The notes under the pieces are model-generated. The model was not told the DNA's origin and searched no databases. It saw only the letters and a program-made list of their open reading frames with translations. Both the position numbers and the translations under genes were made by a program. From assembly GCA_024516155.1 (NCBI GenBank), contig JAJJXM010000011.1, positions 1 through 64,000 of the forward strand: a DNA stretch of 64,000 nt, read 5' to 3'. Positions 33,135-46,250 of this stretch are shown in pieces (the first letter of the stretch is position 1; each line of letters begins with the position of its first letter). Source of the stretch: Pyronema omphalodes (Eukaryota > Ascomycota > Pezizomycetes > Pezizales > Pyronemataceae).

Positions 33135-34919
33135 CTTGCAAACCAGTTGACGTCGAACGAAGGTATAGAGGCCGCACAGCAGTCTAGCAACGCTGCTTAG
33201 GAAAAGGCCCCTATGAGGGTGGGCTCCCGGGACGCTGAGTTGTTTTAAGCATAAAAACACAGTAGCAGCTTGAATATCGTGTCCCCATGGGGGCTACCGT
33301 ATTAATATGCTATTCCTCTAATAACAGCAGGTGGATAAGTGTCTTCTAGGGTGATCAGATAGTTTCCCCGCTGGGTGTCCAATTTGCAGAGCGCTAATGA
33401 GTAAGTGTGTGGCTTTTTTTCGAATACAGTTATGGTGTTGGTTACACACAGGGTTGCATAACTGAAATTGACAGACTTATATGGGTGCAAACAATAGACT
33501 TGTAGCGTTTATAGGGCTGCGGGAAATGATCGGCATTCATCAGCTGAACCCTGACTTGTATAAAAGCGGCATGGAAAATGCGAACTAGACAGGTGAAGTG
33601 GCTGTCACAAATCTGCGCGATATGGGTCTAACCTTTGCGCCAAAATTGAAGAGGAAGGTTTGTCCAGACTCCAGAGTTGCCTGCATCTGCGTTGGGGATG
33701 GCACGATGTGCACAGCCGCCGTTGCTGCGATAGAGCCATCATTATTGAATGGTCATGTTTTATGCTCGGTAAATTCGCTACCATTATTCTAGACAGGCCA
33801 ATGGCATAAGCGAATGCGACGCCCAGAGCGTAAGCCACAGGGCCCATCATGTTACGATAACCGTGTGAAGTTTACTAACCATTCTAGAAGCGATATCTTA
33901 CTGATGGAAACTCACTGGTCGTTTCAAAGTGACTGGGTAATCCGTAGGTATGAAGTGCCGATGAAGAGGTTATGATTCACTGGCTATCACTCCATAAGGA
34001 AGTTGAAAACCAAACATCTTCCTGATTGTTCCGTTACAGCATAAGGGACGATCACCATTCTCCGACTAGATATGTACCTACTTGAAACTCAACTAACTAC
34101 TCACCTCCTAACAGTCCTCTTGGGAAGGCGGGAGCGTCTCCGGAAAAGAAACTGCCGCCAGTTTGCGCGTACCTGCTCGGATACTACATATGAGGCTGTG
34201 GACAAAATCAGTGGATGCCTTCGCGTTGCAACAACCGTGACACTTCAACTATCACTTGAACAAACAAGCCATCCACCTTACAGTAAAATAAAGCAACATA
34301 CTATGAATAGAATATTTATTAAGGTCCTTAGTTAATGTGTAAAGGTTTATGTACCCTTGGCTATTGGCTATTGAGGAATTGATGAAATTGTGGGGTTATC
34401 GTGCGACCGTTGCATCGCGAAAGTGTCCACCACATTTTTCTGCAGCCCCATACAACCAGTCCAACGGGCGAACATCCCACCGAGCGTACCGTAAAGTCCA
34501 AGTTGTCGAAAAACGGAATTTCCCAAGAATTGGCCTCCTCATTTAGCCTGCGTCACGGCTTGTCACCTTTGCCCTCTTCGGAAAGAGTGGATACGTTCGT
34601 TCATGATTCGTATCGATTAGTGGCGCTTGCACTCCGAGGGATTTCTCCATTGCTCACATCTGAAGAATTGATATCCGTTCCACCGCCCTGAAGATTTATC
34701 GATGAACATGTACTCGGCGCACTAAAGAAATGGCCTGAGGCAAACACCTAAACACCGCAAGCTATGGTACACATTCCATTACGTATCCCACCCCCTTATG
34801 AACCTCGCTCTAACTTTACGTAAAGGACGAAAGGAGAATACTGCACGTCTTTCCGACAAACGCCATACACGCTCTATGAATCGACAGCCGGTGGCATCGC
34901 CAATCTTACATTCCATGCC
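33135..34919. other. intergenic, no gene recognised
   Basis: Balanced composition and several 60-95-codon frames on both strands, none with a recognisable family. Confidence 0.45.
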
Positions 34920-37331
34920 TTACCAAGCGCTATGACCACCATCGATCCTAAGATCCGCACCGGTCATGAATGAGCTTGCACCGGACAGCAAGAACAAAGC
35001 AGCGCCTCTATATTCTTCCGGTGTACTCAAACGGCCGAGCATATTGGCGCTACTAAGTTGCTTTTCTCTCTCAGGTCGCTTAAAGTCATGTTCAGTCATC
35101 TTATTCCTCGTTAGTTTAAGCGCCACATGTTTCATCGTCAGATCTAAGGACCGGTGAATAACGGGTAGGTGGCCGCCCCACTTACCGGCGTCAAAATATA
35201 TCCCGGTGATAGCGTATTGACTCTGATATTATGTTCTCCCCACTCTGCTGCCAGGTTCCGCGCCATTTGAAGTACTGCTGCTTTCGAAGCATTATAAGCC
35301 GCGCAGGGAAGCTCCTACCAGTTCAACGGTCATTAGCTTTATCTTCGGCACTTCAGTATCGATATCGGCAGTCATCATTCATCACTCCGAGAGAGTACAA
35401 CAAAGGAGAAATAAAGTGCGACAAGACACCGGAGTGATGACGGTCCGAACAACGGCGGAGCATACGGACGTAGCCGACACAGAGACAAGCTAGAGAAGCA
35501 GTGCACGGACACCTTGATGGAATCAAAAAAAATACATTTCTGAAACGCATCGGATGGCGACGAAACTGAAACTCGGGATCCAATTGACTCTCGACTGTCA
35601 AAAAAGTGGCGGAGTTCTTACGAAGTCCGTACTCGACTGACCATCAATTCGGGTTCGTGAAACTTCGCTAATGCATCTCATCTCGATAAAGTCCGACAAA
35701 AAATGACCGTCGATAAGGTGGCGAAGTTCCACAACCACGGACCTCAAAAATCCACAAAAAGCAATCCGTCGAACCAAGCGAAAACCGGGGAACACAAAGT
35801 CCAAGTGCAAAAAAATCTGTCGGAAACTCACCCTATTCGCCACCGTACCACTCATGGACGCAACCAAGACTACACTGCCGCCATTTCCATACCTAAACAA
35901 CTCCAACATCAGCGATACTGAATTTTTTGCCTCGCCACTCCAACACCGGTTGTAGATCATCTCATCCGAAGCTAACTGTCGATCCCCGAGACTTTAGTTA
36001 CCACCGTTGTAGGCCTAGACTCGAGTCATAGGTAATACACAGATAATCACCAGCCCCGGGTATTCGCAACGGGATTCGGCTTCAAAGCTCGGCCATGAGA
36101 ATCCACATATCATACGACCCTGACCGCCTTGATCCCGAAAGGAAAGCAGAAACAAAAAAGCCAACAGTCGAATTCAACGGCATATTCCTAGACTCGGCTT
36201 GATACCCGGTCTCGGTCTCGGGGGCCCACACATGCCGACCCAGTCCCTCGGGATGACACCACTTCTGTCAGGCACTCACGGATCATATGCACTTACCTAA
36301 CCATTTCCTTCGCCACCGCTTGAGCGGTTAGAAATACACCGGTGGCATTAACCTCGAAAACACGATCTACCTCGGATTTTGAATATTCGAGGGCAGGTTT
36401 GTCGATATTGATACCTGCGGCTGCTAATAGACCATCGATTCTTCCGTGGCGTTCACCAATGGAACGAACAGTATCTTGAAGTGTATCGGGAGAGGTTACG
36501 TCGAGTTGTCGGTAGTGGAGGACCTATGAAGAGGGTGGAGTTAGTTAATTCATTAATCTTGGATCTTCGGATAAATATAGGCAAGGCAAGCTAAAATTCT
36601 GAGGGTTTTGTGGGGGGTAGTAGTATTGGCAGAGGCGGGAATTGGAATTGGGCCGGGCTTCTTGAATCTTAGACCTGGCAGAAATGTGGAGATTATGGAT
36701 CGGGCCGAGCCATCTCTACCGTGGGGTTTGTGGGGGTAGCAATCGAAATCCGGACCGAAACACTTATTGTATCGTATGGGAACCCCTCTCCATGCCGAAT
36801 CCCGATTAACCATGATAGAATTACAAGCCACAGATATGTATCATCAGCCCTTAATCATATCGGTACCAAGCCAGTCTCAAGCCTTCCTTCAAACCAATCG
36901 AATATCAAAGAACAAAACATGGGAAGACAGACGCAACCTAAAGTACTTAAAAACGCACATACCTCACCTCCCACCTTCTCCCTCAACTTCAAAAAATCCG
37001 GATCCGGATCCCTGAGTCTATCCAGAACATAAACCGTAGCTCCGGCCGAAATCAACGCCGAACTCTGAGTTAAGCCCAAACCCCTCGCTCCACCTGTTAC
37101 CAAGACGATATTATCCGTGAGAGCGAACTCCGGGAGCATCGGGAGTGGGGTTGATGAAGCTTTTGTGTGTGGGGTTTGAGTTTTTGGTGGGACTGTTGCC
37201 ATGGTTCTTTTAACTGCTAAAGCGGGGTTATATTGTGAAAGAAGGGAAATACGGGGGGTTAAAGAGCTAGAAGAGAGCCGTGGTATGGAGCGCAGAGTGC
37301 GCGGGAGAAGACTTGGGAGAAGAGAAGGCAT
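34920..37331 (-). CDS. short-chain dehydrogenase/reductase (SDR) with long introns
   Basis: Exons are 37331-36963, 36523-36297, 35892-35832, 35314-35186 and 35099-34920, giving 321 residues. The Rossmann TGGARGLG motif, AAAGIN, the catalytic Ser in [15 protein letters not shown] (Tyr-xxx-Lys) and the end [13 protein letters not shown] are all present, so it should be an active classical SDR of the fungal mannitol/sorbose/xylulose reductase-like group; the substrate is unknown. The first 43 residues are Arg/Ser/Leu-rich without acids and may target mitochondria; ATG 37202 (MATVPPKTQ) would give a cytosolic form. Introns are 439, 404, 517 and 86 nt, the first three far longer than elsewhere here. 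The last acceptor is AATAAG with an ACTAAC branch site close by. Confidence 0.88.
35388..35439. repeat. small inverted repeat in SDR intron 3
   Basis: TCATCACTCCG is inverted as CGGAGTGATGA about 40 nt downstream, inside the 517-nt intron. It may mark a short insertion. Confidence 0.5.
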
Positions 37332-40300
37332 TTCGGGTGATATTTCGTGATTCTGGTGTGACAGATGTTGAAACTCGGGCTATATCAGGTGGAAGAATGG
37401 TATAAATAGGCTTCTGTTGAGCTGAAAAGATCTTGGGTGCTTGAGAGGACCTGGGAGCTTTGAAGCTGAGAGGAAGTCTGACGTTTGCAAAGTTGGGGGA
37501 AGATGTAGATCATGATGTATAATAGTTGGAAGAGATACGGATGATCTACGGTATTAGATTACTCATTTTTTGCTTGTGAAGATTTCTCGCCTCAAAGGCC
37601 GACTTATGTAGTTGGCGAGACCTGCACGAAACAAGGCTGGATGCGATAGCTAGTATCTCGGCTGCTGTTCATGAGGCAAAGAAAATAATTCCTTGATTTT
37701 AGCGAGATAAAATGACAGGTTCGAGAAGGCGGTAGGTTTATCCGGGGTACAGGATAGATAAGCGGTGAGCGACCGGAGATTCTTAGCGATGTTGATCACT
37801 CCTTCACACGCCATCACTTGTTTTTTGATAGATAATGAGTGATGGTTCATGATGGGGTTTGAGTGTTGATCACTGATGTCACTCGTGCCACCCCAAATTT
37901 CAGTTTCCCGATTTTCTAAATTTACAACCCGGGGTTCTAGAGCGAACAATAACTGGCATGGATATAGAACGTGGGATTGAACCCTGGGCATCCGGAATAC
38001 ATACCTTGTGGGAGCCTTATTCTATGTACATACATACATCTCAGACCGGAGGAGGTTTCATCACATATTTGATTAGTATTCAGCAGCAGGTAAGATTCGA
38101 CCGATTATTGGGTTAGCATGTAAGTGGAGTCAAGATGTTAAGATAACCTTATTTCCACTACTTTACAACGGTCTCAACGTAGTTTTCGTTCATGGTTCGG
38201 ATATCTCGGAGTTTTCTGACACCTTGCATATTGGTCCGAGATCTCGTTCATACATATGTATATCGGAATTAATGAAGTCACGACTCACAAAGTAAACGGC
38301 GACGCGGGAACGCCAAAATCGTGCCATCCAAAGAAAAAAATAATCGACAACTAAAGAAGGCTGGAGCATGTGGAGCACGCGACTTTTGAAGTCGGCGACG
38401 CGGAACAAAGTTTAGCCTCGCCGAGGGCCGCCGACGGCCGCAGTCGGCCACAGACGGCGGCATAGGGCTGGAAACTTGTGAAGGCTGTGAAGAAAAAAAA
38501 AATCGATCAAATTTTCACCGTGTTTTTTCTTTTCTTTTTTCACCATTTTTTTTTTTCATGATGACGTCGGGTAAGATTTTTATTTCAGCCCTAAGGAAAT
38601 GTCACTCATGGATTGATGAGATTTTTCTTTTTTTTTACTCAGGATTTTAATCCCCTCTATTGGAATCATAATCACTCAGCGCTCAGAACTATGAACCGTA
38701 TGTACCCGCGTTGGTGATACATAAACCATACGCAAAGCACTACCGTTTTATTCCATCCTTTTCTTTCATGAACGAGAGAGAAAAAAAATATCGCGTAGCC
38801 CATCTTCCTGTGTTCCCATCATCACCTAATCCATGCCACCCCCAAAAAATTCCCAAAGTCAATTTTTTTCGCCACCTCAAAACCACCACCACCACCACTA
38901 GAACTCTCTCGAAAAAAATATCGCCTCACGAAACGAACGAACGAACGAAGTTTTCCGCAGCCAAAGTTATAGCCCAAGAACCTTTATGGTGCGAGGCTTA
39001 GAAGTAAGTTAAGATAGCCCATGAAAGTTCCAGTCGCATCCATCGGTAGCCCGAGGAACCGACTTTTCACTATGATATTTTTCATCGGGCGGTGCCGGGC
39101 GCGGTTCTACATATGGTTCTTGATCTTCTCTCTGGGAGCGATCTCGCTGTCGCTACGTATGTAGACAGCATCCCAGTTCCACTAGTGCTGCTGCTAGCTC
39201 GGGTGCGATGTAGAGCGGCGAGCGCTAGCTAAGGGACTCGACTGTGACACATGGTCATTATGATACAGTGGGGTGAGGACGTGTGGCATTGAGTATTGAC
39301 GAGTGATGGCGCGTGCGGAAATATTGAGTGTGCTGTAAGCGGTTGTTGGTGATGACTGTGGTGGTATGTGCGTGCGGGATGATTACAATAGCAAGGTGCG
39401 AGCAAAAACATACCACCATAATCAAGGTGATAGATGTAGCAATTCAAGATCTTTTAATTAAATTTTAGAAATCCTAGGTTGGGTGTTATTAAAGAATTTC
39501 TAATTTCTAATTCTTAGTTTTTTGTTTATTGGCTACCAATTCCGCGTGATCAAAACTTTTCCAACTTCCATAATCTCCCCTCCTCAAGCCATAACATTAC
39601 TAATAATAAACATCCTCCAAACAATCGTTCCAGACCATCCACGTGTTCAGACACCGTTATTACCATCCCCAGAACCCCACCCCCCTCTAAGACTACATAT
39701 GTACATCCACACTCCACAACATCAAAGCGATCTTGGCGCAATATCAAATCACGGGCGGCAACGCACGGTCATCGCGGCCCCATGGGGATAAAGTTCTAAA
39801 CTTCTTAAACCTATGTATTAAACCCAAAACTCTTCCTCGTGATCGGAGCAATTCCGAAGTTTTAGTGGGGGGGGGGGGGGGGGTTCTAGGTGAGACTGAG
39901 ACGAGACTGAGACATATCTCCGGGGAGACCGGGCCGATCTGTGCATGCTGCATACATATGTACCCAACTTCGGGCCGCTGACGGCCGAGAGTTTAAAGAG
40001 GAGGTCAAAGCTCATAGCTATGGTGCTTCCGAGCTGTTATGGAGAGCTGTGATGTTGGCAGATGGAGGTTTGAAGATCTGCGGTAGTCCGGTGATTCTTA
40101 GACCATGTGAGGGATGAGACTATTTCTAGCATAACTTGATACCAAATGTTTTTAGAGTATGCAAGGGCAAAAACACAATATCAAAACATCAAAGCCTTTT
40201 TCGGGTTTCTAATACTGTAAAATAATCTTGGCTAAAACCTCGAACTTTCACAAACACGCCCTTACCTGAAAACCCCGTTTTACCGGTATGTAGGTGAAGA

Positions 40301-41588
40301 TAAAGATAAAGGTAAGATGTATTTATCTCCACCACGAATTACCATTTCCATATGTACCATGACCCCCCCCCCCCCCTGCTCTTATACTCTCATTCTATGC
40401 TAAATCCCCATTATATTATCCATACTACGACCAATCAACAATCTTCTATTTTCTTCTATAAATCCCATTGGTTCTATCCAACCTATAAGGTTCAAAGCTT
40501 AGCCAGTTAAGTACATAGTTTCGAAGCCGCAGATACCCGTCAGGATGCATGTATGTATGTATGCACAGTCGACTGTACATATGTATACCCTCTGGTATAG
40601 CTTCGCCATACATATCAAATCCAAAATCCAAAATCCAAAAGCCACACTGCGACTAGATGTAAATGATGTAGAATGATGCAAGATGATGTAAACTTTCATA
40701 CTCCACAGACTTCTGCAAGCGTAAACTCAATTCGTACGGATTTGTACAGACCAATATCCTCCATGTACATATAGAGCACATACGATGAATTCTGTGGTTC
40801 AGAGGATATGGTGGATATGTGGAAGGTAGTAGTCTTGTCTTGACATTTGCAATGGTATAGGGGGACAAGAGTCGGACGCGGTGATATAATGCGCTGGAGC
40901 GTAGGATTTACCCGAAGAGTTGAGTTTCGAGTATACACAGGTTCATTGAGATGACAATAGCTAAGCATAAGGGATTTCGAGAATCTAGGGTTAGGACAAC
41001 AAATGAAGCTCAAAAGGTTAGACACTCAGAAGCTTATGAATCCAAGCCCCCAAAAAACTACACGGAAGTTCAAAAATGAATTCAAGGCCCAAAGCTCGAG
41101 AATCCAAGCTCAGTAACCACCCCCCCCCCCCCCCACCCCCCGAAGCTTCAAAGTCCAGAATCTTCTGAATACCGTATTATGTATCTGTATCGCACCCCAC
41201 ATCTCATCGCTACGGCTATGTATATGTATACAAAGACAGGCGGGCAGGTATGCGCTCATTAGTTCAAGCCTAGCTAGCAAGTATCCTATAGCTCTCTTGC
41301 CGCTTACCCATCTCGATCTTGGGGCTTAGTTTCGAAGCCATAGCTGGGTGGAGAGATATTCTCGCCAAGGTTAAGGAAGTAAGAATACAGCAAGTCGATG
41401 ATTTTAAAGATTTCCAGAGAGGTTAGGATAAAGCTCGCAAAAAAAAGGTAGGAGCCAGAAAGAGGAGGAGGAGGAGGAGGAACAAGAATGAATTTCATAT
41501 GGATCTTAAACTATCTCCAATATGACCCATGATACCGAAGCTTTAAAGCTCAAGTCACAAGTGCATTTCCTAACAGCTTTGAAGCTTT
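37332..41588. other. gene desert, first part
   Basis: No supported gene. It contains T/A homopolymers, a GCCGACGGCCGCAGTCGGC palindromic stretch near 38430, CCACCACCACCA and AACGAACGAACG at 38880-38950, a 17-nt G run (39867-39883), a 14-nt C run (40363-40376) and a 15-nt C run (41120-41134). Confidence 0.6.
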
Positions 41589-41768
41589 ATCAGAATACTA
41601 TAAGCAGATATTTTAGTACGCACCTGAAATGGAATAGCGTCTGCAGAAAGTGATTTAGAGGTTTTTAGTCGCCCTTTCATCAGAATACTATAAGCAGATA
41701 TTTTAGTACGCACCTGAAATGGAATAGCGTCTGCAGAAAGTGATTTAGAGGTTTTTAGTCGCCCTTTA
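41589..41768. repeat. exact 90-bp tandem duplication
   Basis: Copy 1 (41589-41678) and copy 2 (41679-41768) are identical apart from the last base. A degenerate third copy follows (AAGCAGGTATATTTTAG..TATAGCGT). The identity implies a very recent event. Confidence 0.95.
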
Positions 41769-42147
41769 CTATATAAGCAGGTATATTTTAGTTATTTACC
41801 TGATACGGTATAGCGTTATTATTAAAAGCTGTGATGATGTAATTTCAGACTAATTTAAACGTGAACTCCTCTGGCTGTCGGGCGGCAGTTCAAAAGCTTC
41901 GGCAATACATGGCGGGATGGTAAAACCGGTAACCGTGGCAACCGGAACAGATTCGATGGGAAACATATAAGACTGCTCTCCTGGCTGCCTGGGCACAGAT
42001 CCCATTCGCCTTTCCAATCCCGAACCACTTCACACCTTTGATACAATTCATGATGCAATTCAGCTGTTAATGGTTGGCCGGATAAATTACACTGACACCT
42101 GTGACCTTTGCCGCATGCTGCAGATACAGTCGACGAGACGCTAACAG

Positions 42148-42420
42148 ATGAAGTTAAGCACCTGCGGTTTTATTGAGGAGAATCTTGACACACTGTGTGA
42201 GGAGATATATAAAGCGGATTTGAATAGGCTCAAGGCAGAAAAACAGTGGAAGGAAGCAGAGAACGTTTTGAAGCCTCCCAAGGAGGATTTTCCATTACTG
42301 AGACTGAGCTTCAGAAACATCACGAGGATATCAAAAAATGACTCGGAAAGAATGAGAACAGGCTGAGGAGCACTGATCGAATCTTAGAATGTGCATAAAG
42401 TCTTTCTGAATCAACATGAA
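42148..42420 (+). pseudogene. possible coiled-coil gene remnant
   Basis: A 72-codon frame from 42148 reads as a charged helix (ADLNRLKAEKQWKEAENVL). Within it a second frame also becomes helix-like (TETELQKHHEDIKK) and runs to a TGA near 42342, and a third stretch continues (GKNENRLRSTDRILECA). Coding character that hops frames fits a decayed gene. No family is recognised. Confidence 0.25.
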
Positions 42421-43259
42421 AGTTAATGCTGCAAAATGCGAAAAATAAAAAATAAAAAACAAACATAAAACACAGACACATATGTACATAAATGGCGGAA
42501 GGATTGGCAAAGTGAGAAAGATAAACTGTGATGTAAAAGCTGGAGAAGAAATAATACGAGTGAAAAGACAGAAAGGGAGAAGGGCAGAAAAGGAGTAGAG
42601 ACAATATGGTAGCGTTGAAGACAGGGGCCAGGTGAGAAGTGGAAGAACAGTTCAGTGAGGAGAGATGACTCGGCGAGTTCAGAGAGGCCAGTGGAAAAAG
42701 AGCAAACAGGGCTCCAAATGTACAGACGAGAAGCAAAACCAGCATAAGGAATAAGGGTGACAACAGGCCCAAGATATCATGTACGCTCTGGGACGATTCC
42801 CAGCAAAATCCTGGGGTAAAAGTTAGAGCCTCCGATATATATCACAACTGTACCATACGTCATAATATTGAGTTTGGCAAGGCCCAAGAAATTGAAATCA
42901 AATCGAAAAAACTGGTGATTGTGTTGAAACCTCTCAATACAGAAGTGGCTGGTCAAGAATTCGAGAGTTATTGTCCTGAAGTTACAACCCATGATATATT
43001 GTAGAGGTGAAATTACTCGACAAATCCTCCAATCGGCAAGAAAATATCTTCTGCTTGCCCCAATGAACTTTGTGTTCCAGCACATATCTGTGAAGGGTCA
43101 GGCAGAGGAAACATGTCGGAATGACGCTGTCACAGGATAACATTAACTGCAGCACTAGGAATATTGCTTATCTCAGGCTGCTCTTGCGGGAATCATAGGC
43201 GAGTTTCATATTCTCAAGATCACATCATATATATAGTCGAAACCCGTCACATTGTATGT
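42421..43259. other. gene desert, nothing recognised
   Basis: Purine-rich on the plus strand at 42420-42760. No convincing gene. Confidence 0.4.
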
Positions 43260-43303
43260 TCGTGCCTAAAGATGGTGGCGCTAGCCACCATCTTTAGGCA
43301 CGA
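43260..43303. mobile_element. perfect 20-bp fold-back, TA-type TIR family copy 1
   Basis: TCGTGCCTAAAGATGGTGGC (43260-43279) is exactly inverted at 43284-43303 around a GCTA loop, with TA directly after the right arm's GAG... (GAGTA). The same arm recurs at 45317-45348 and in part at 45422-45433. It reads as two transposon termini joined without an interior. Confidence 0.75.
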
Positions 43304-45314
43304 GTAACCAGTTTATCAACAGTTGGAGTTGTGTACCAACGGTTCGATTTGTAGAGGCAACACAATGGACCGGCCGTAGGCCGGAACAGACCACATCCTC
43401 TCTTGTAACTACCTAGCTATGTATGTAGCTACGTCCAAATAACCATGGTGTCAGGTGCGCTATGTATGACAAGCTCCATCCATAGCTCTGCATAGCTCAA
43501 AATAGCTTAGTTTAGCTTAGTTTAGTTTAGCTTAGCTTAGCTTAGCTTAACCAATAATACCAGCCAACAAATAACATCCATCTCTACTCCCTTCTCCCTA
43601 TATATCGTACCCCGTGAGTCGATCTGATATCTCAGGAGCACAGTCTCCCGATGGTGGGCTGGGGTGGGGTGTTTATACTGTCGATCATACACTAACCCTA
43701 ACTACAACTACAACTGTATGTAACTCCGTTAACCACTTCCCGTGAAGCGAGGTGGAGGGCAATAGAGAGAGAGGGGGTGGAGACCAGGTGATCTCGTGTC
43801 TCCTGTCTCGCTTGTTCTTGTTCTTGGTTTTTGTTCTGGGTTTTTGTTTTTGTCTTTATGTGTGTATGTACGTAGGAATGTAACGTGATTATATTTTAAA
43901 CGGTGGGGTGTATCTTTTCTTTTCTTTTCTTTTCTTTTCTTTCTTTTTTTTTGGAATATTATTAAAGATTCAGATACATCTTCTAAAGCTATTTTTTTAT
44001 GAATCATGAACTTATGGAGCTACTCTTTACTCGTATACTAGAGCCAATATTTTACAGCTAACAGTAGCTTTATGTAATAATCTGAAATAAACTGAACTAA
44101 ATCATAACTAAATACTACACCAAAAAAAAAGAAGAAAAAAAAGGCATAAATCACACTACCTCGTCAAAAAAAAACCGACATTCCTAATTCCCAATCGTAG
44201 CTGAAAAAAAAAATAAAGAAAAAGTTACCAAGCAACAATTCTACATCTTTTTGTATTATCAAGGGAAGCAATCCCACCAATCACTTTCGGTGCATGCAGG
44301 AGAAAAATATATCGATCTAGAAGCTATGATACTAGCAAATATGGCTTGGCGCATCTATGTACATAAAAGCAATATTGTGCCTGTCTTTTGTATGTATGTA
44401 TTGTGATTAATTTATCGGGGTTTTAGTGGCTCTGGTAGGTAGGCTTCTTAGTACATATCTTTTCGAGGCCGGAAAATCTTCATCAATTTTTATCAATTCC
44501 TTTTAAATCCCATCAAACTACAACTACAACTGTAACTGTAATTAAAACCACAACCAGATCTGCCCACGATCTATAAACCTCTGCAACAACAAAAAAAAAA
44601 AAAAAACAACCTCGCAGGATGAAGCTGAAAGAACCCTATATGGCACTGTACAGATGCATATGTTGCTGCACCCCGCAATTTGCTGGGATTAGAGACATAC
44701 ATACATATGAAACACAGGGGGGCCCCGGGGGGGGGGGGGGGGGGCGCTGGGCTTTGTATGCCGTATAGAACCGTATGGGTATTATGGATTTAGATACATA
44801 GATACATAGATATACAGTACACAGCGATACAAAAATTCCACAATAATTTCAAAGCCTAATCGTCTATGTAAACCATCATAAATCTCGCAGCGTAACAGCG
44901 TTATGGAATATTTATTTATTTATTTATTTATTTATCATCACCATCATCACCGTTATTACCTTTTACTACTTCCTTGATGCTATATTCCTGCCTTACCTTA
45001 CCTTTACTACTTCCACAATACTATACCTCACTTTTTCTTACCACCTCTATTTACAGTCTACAGTCTACCTTTACCATCCATCCCCATCCCCCATCATCAA
45101 TCCGCATCCCATCCCCATCCCCACTCCCACACCCACACCCCTACATCACAAACCCCCATGTTTCCATATATATTCATGCATGCTGCAGGTGTAACCCCAA
45201 CCAAGCAATCAAGCAATCAAAAGTTTCCGCGGACATACATCGACAGTTGATATTAACTACGTATATTGTGTCACATAATCTATTTTTTTTTTCTTCTTCT
45301 GTTTTTTTTTTGTA
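43304..45314. other. gene desert with simple repeats
   Basis: TAGCTTAGTTTAG repeats (43500-43550), TTTTC repeats (43917-43942), poly-A (44588-44606), an 18-nt G run (44727-44744), (ATTT)n at 44908-44933 and CCATCCCCATCC repeats. No gene. Confidence 0.65.
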
Positions 45315-45350
45315 TACTCGTGCTAGCGCCACCATCTTTAGGCACGAGTA
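45315..45350. mobile_element. fold-back element copy 2 flanked by TA
   Basis: TA, CTCGTGC ... GCACGAG, TA. Its right arm GCCACCATCTTTAGGCACGAG is the same as that at 43284. The left arm is reduced to CTCGTGC plus TAGC. A further half copy, TTTAGGCACGAGTA, lies at 45422-45435. TA at both ends is what Tc1/mariner-type insertion leaves. Confidence 0.65.
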
Positions 45351-45454
45351 TTGCGGATTAACTTGAGGTGATGATGATGATGATGATGGTGATGGTATAG
45401 TGTAGTGTAGATGACGAAGAGTTTAGGCACGAGTAGGGGATACAAAATGGTGAT

Positions 45455-45620
45455 AATAGTGCAGATATTAATGTTGATATCAACATTAACATTAACATTA
45501 ACATTAACATTAACATTAACATTAACATTAACATTAACATTAACATTAACATTAACATTAACATTAACATTAGCATTAAACAGTAATAGTGCAGATATTA
45601 GTGTAGATGACGAAAGACGG
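45455..45620. repeat. hexamer array (AACATT)n with duplicated flanks
   Basis: About 15 copies of ACATTA at 45481-45571 start from the palindrome AATGTTGATATCAACATT. The words TAATAGTGCAGATATTA and GTGTAGATGACGAA occur on both sides, so the array sits in a duplicated segment. The Leu-Thr and Met-Leu frames here are artefacts. Confidence 0.9.
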
Positions 45621-45872
45621 AATACTAAAGATGGAGGACAGGGGTAAAAAAAAAGACGAAGCCTAAGGTGTATAAAATGGTGTTATAGAAGCATGACGGA
45701 GAATCGAGGTGTAAAAAATAAAAAATATCAAGCAGATTAAATAAAATTTGAGATGCATTAAATAAAGTAAAGTGTTATGGCGTTATGGGTTTATGGTGTT
45801 ATGGGTTTATGGCTTGACGGCGTTATGGTGTTCCGGAGTTCGTGAAAATGCCCTTTTTTAAAAAAAAATTTC

Positions 45873-45895
45873 GGGGGGGGGGGGGGGGGGGGGGG
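45873..45895. repeat. 23-nt G homopolymer
   Basis: The longest of nine G/C runs of 12 or more in this window. Confidence 0.9.
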
Positions 45896-46250
45896 AATAA
45901 AAAGGTACGTGTTATGTTGAATGGGAATTTTTTATACAAGATTTTATCGCCGATCTTATAGATTCAGGAGTTGTGTTTTGATACGGTTCGATGGAGGATA
46001 TATATGCAGCTAGGGGGGACGAATTTTGTGTTTATTTAGAGTTTTAAAGATTAAGGATTAGTTAAAAGTATACTATATTTTTCTCGTATTTTTTTTTTTT
46101 TTTTTTTTTTTTTCTCCTGTTTCACTTATTTCTACTATTTCTCCTATTTCTCTTATTTTTCTTATTCTTCTTTACCTATATATTTCCTGTGTATGTATAA
46201 TCATCTATAACCTATACCATACCATACCCTAACCCTGTGGTACAAAAAAA

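Noticed and set aside
46225..46240. telomere repeat (CCCTAACCCT)
   Set aside because: Only one and a half units here and a single TAACCCTAAC near 43690; no array.
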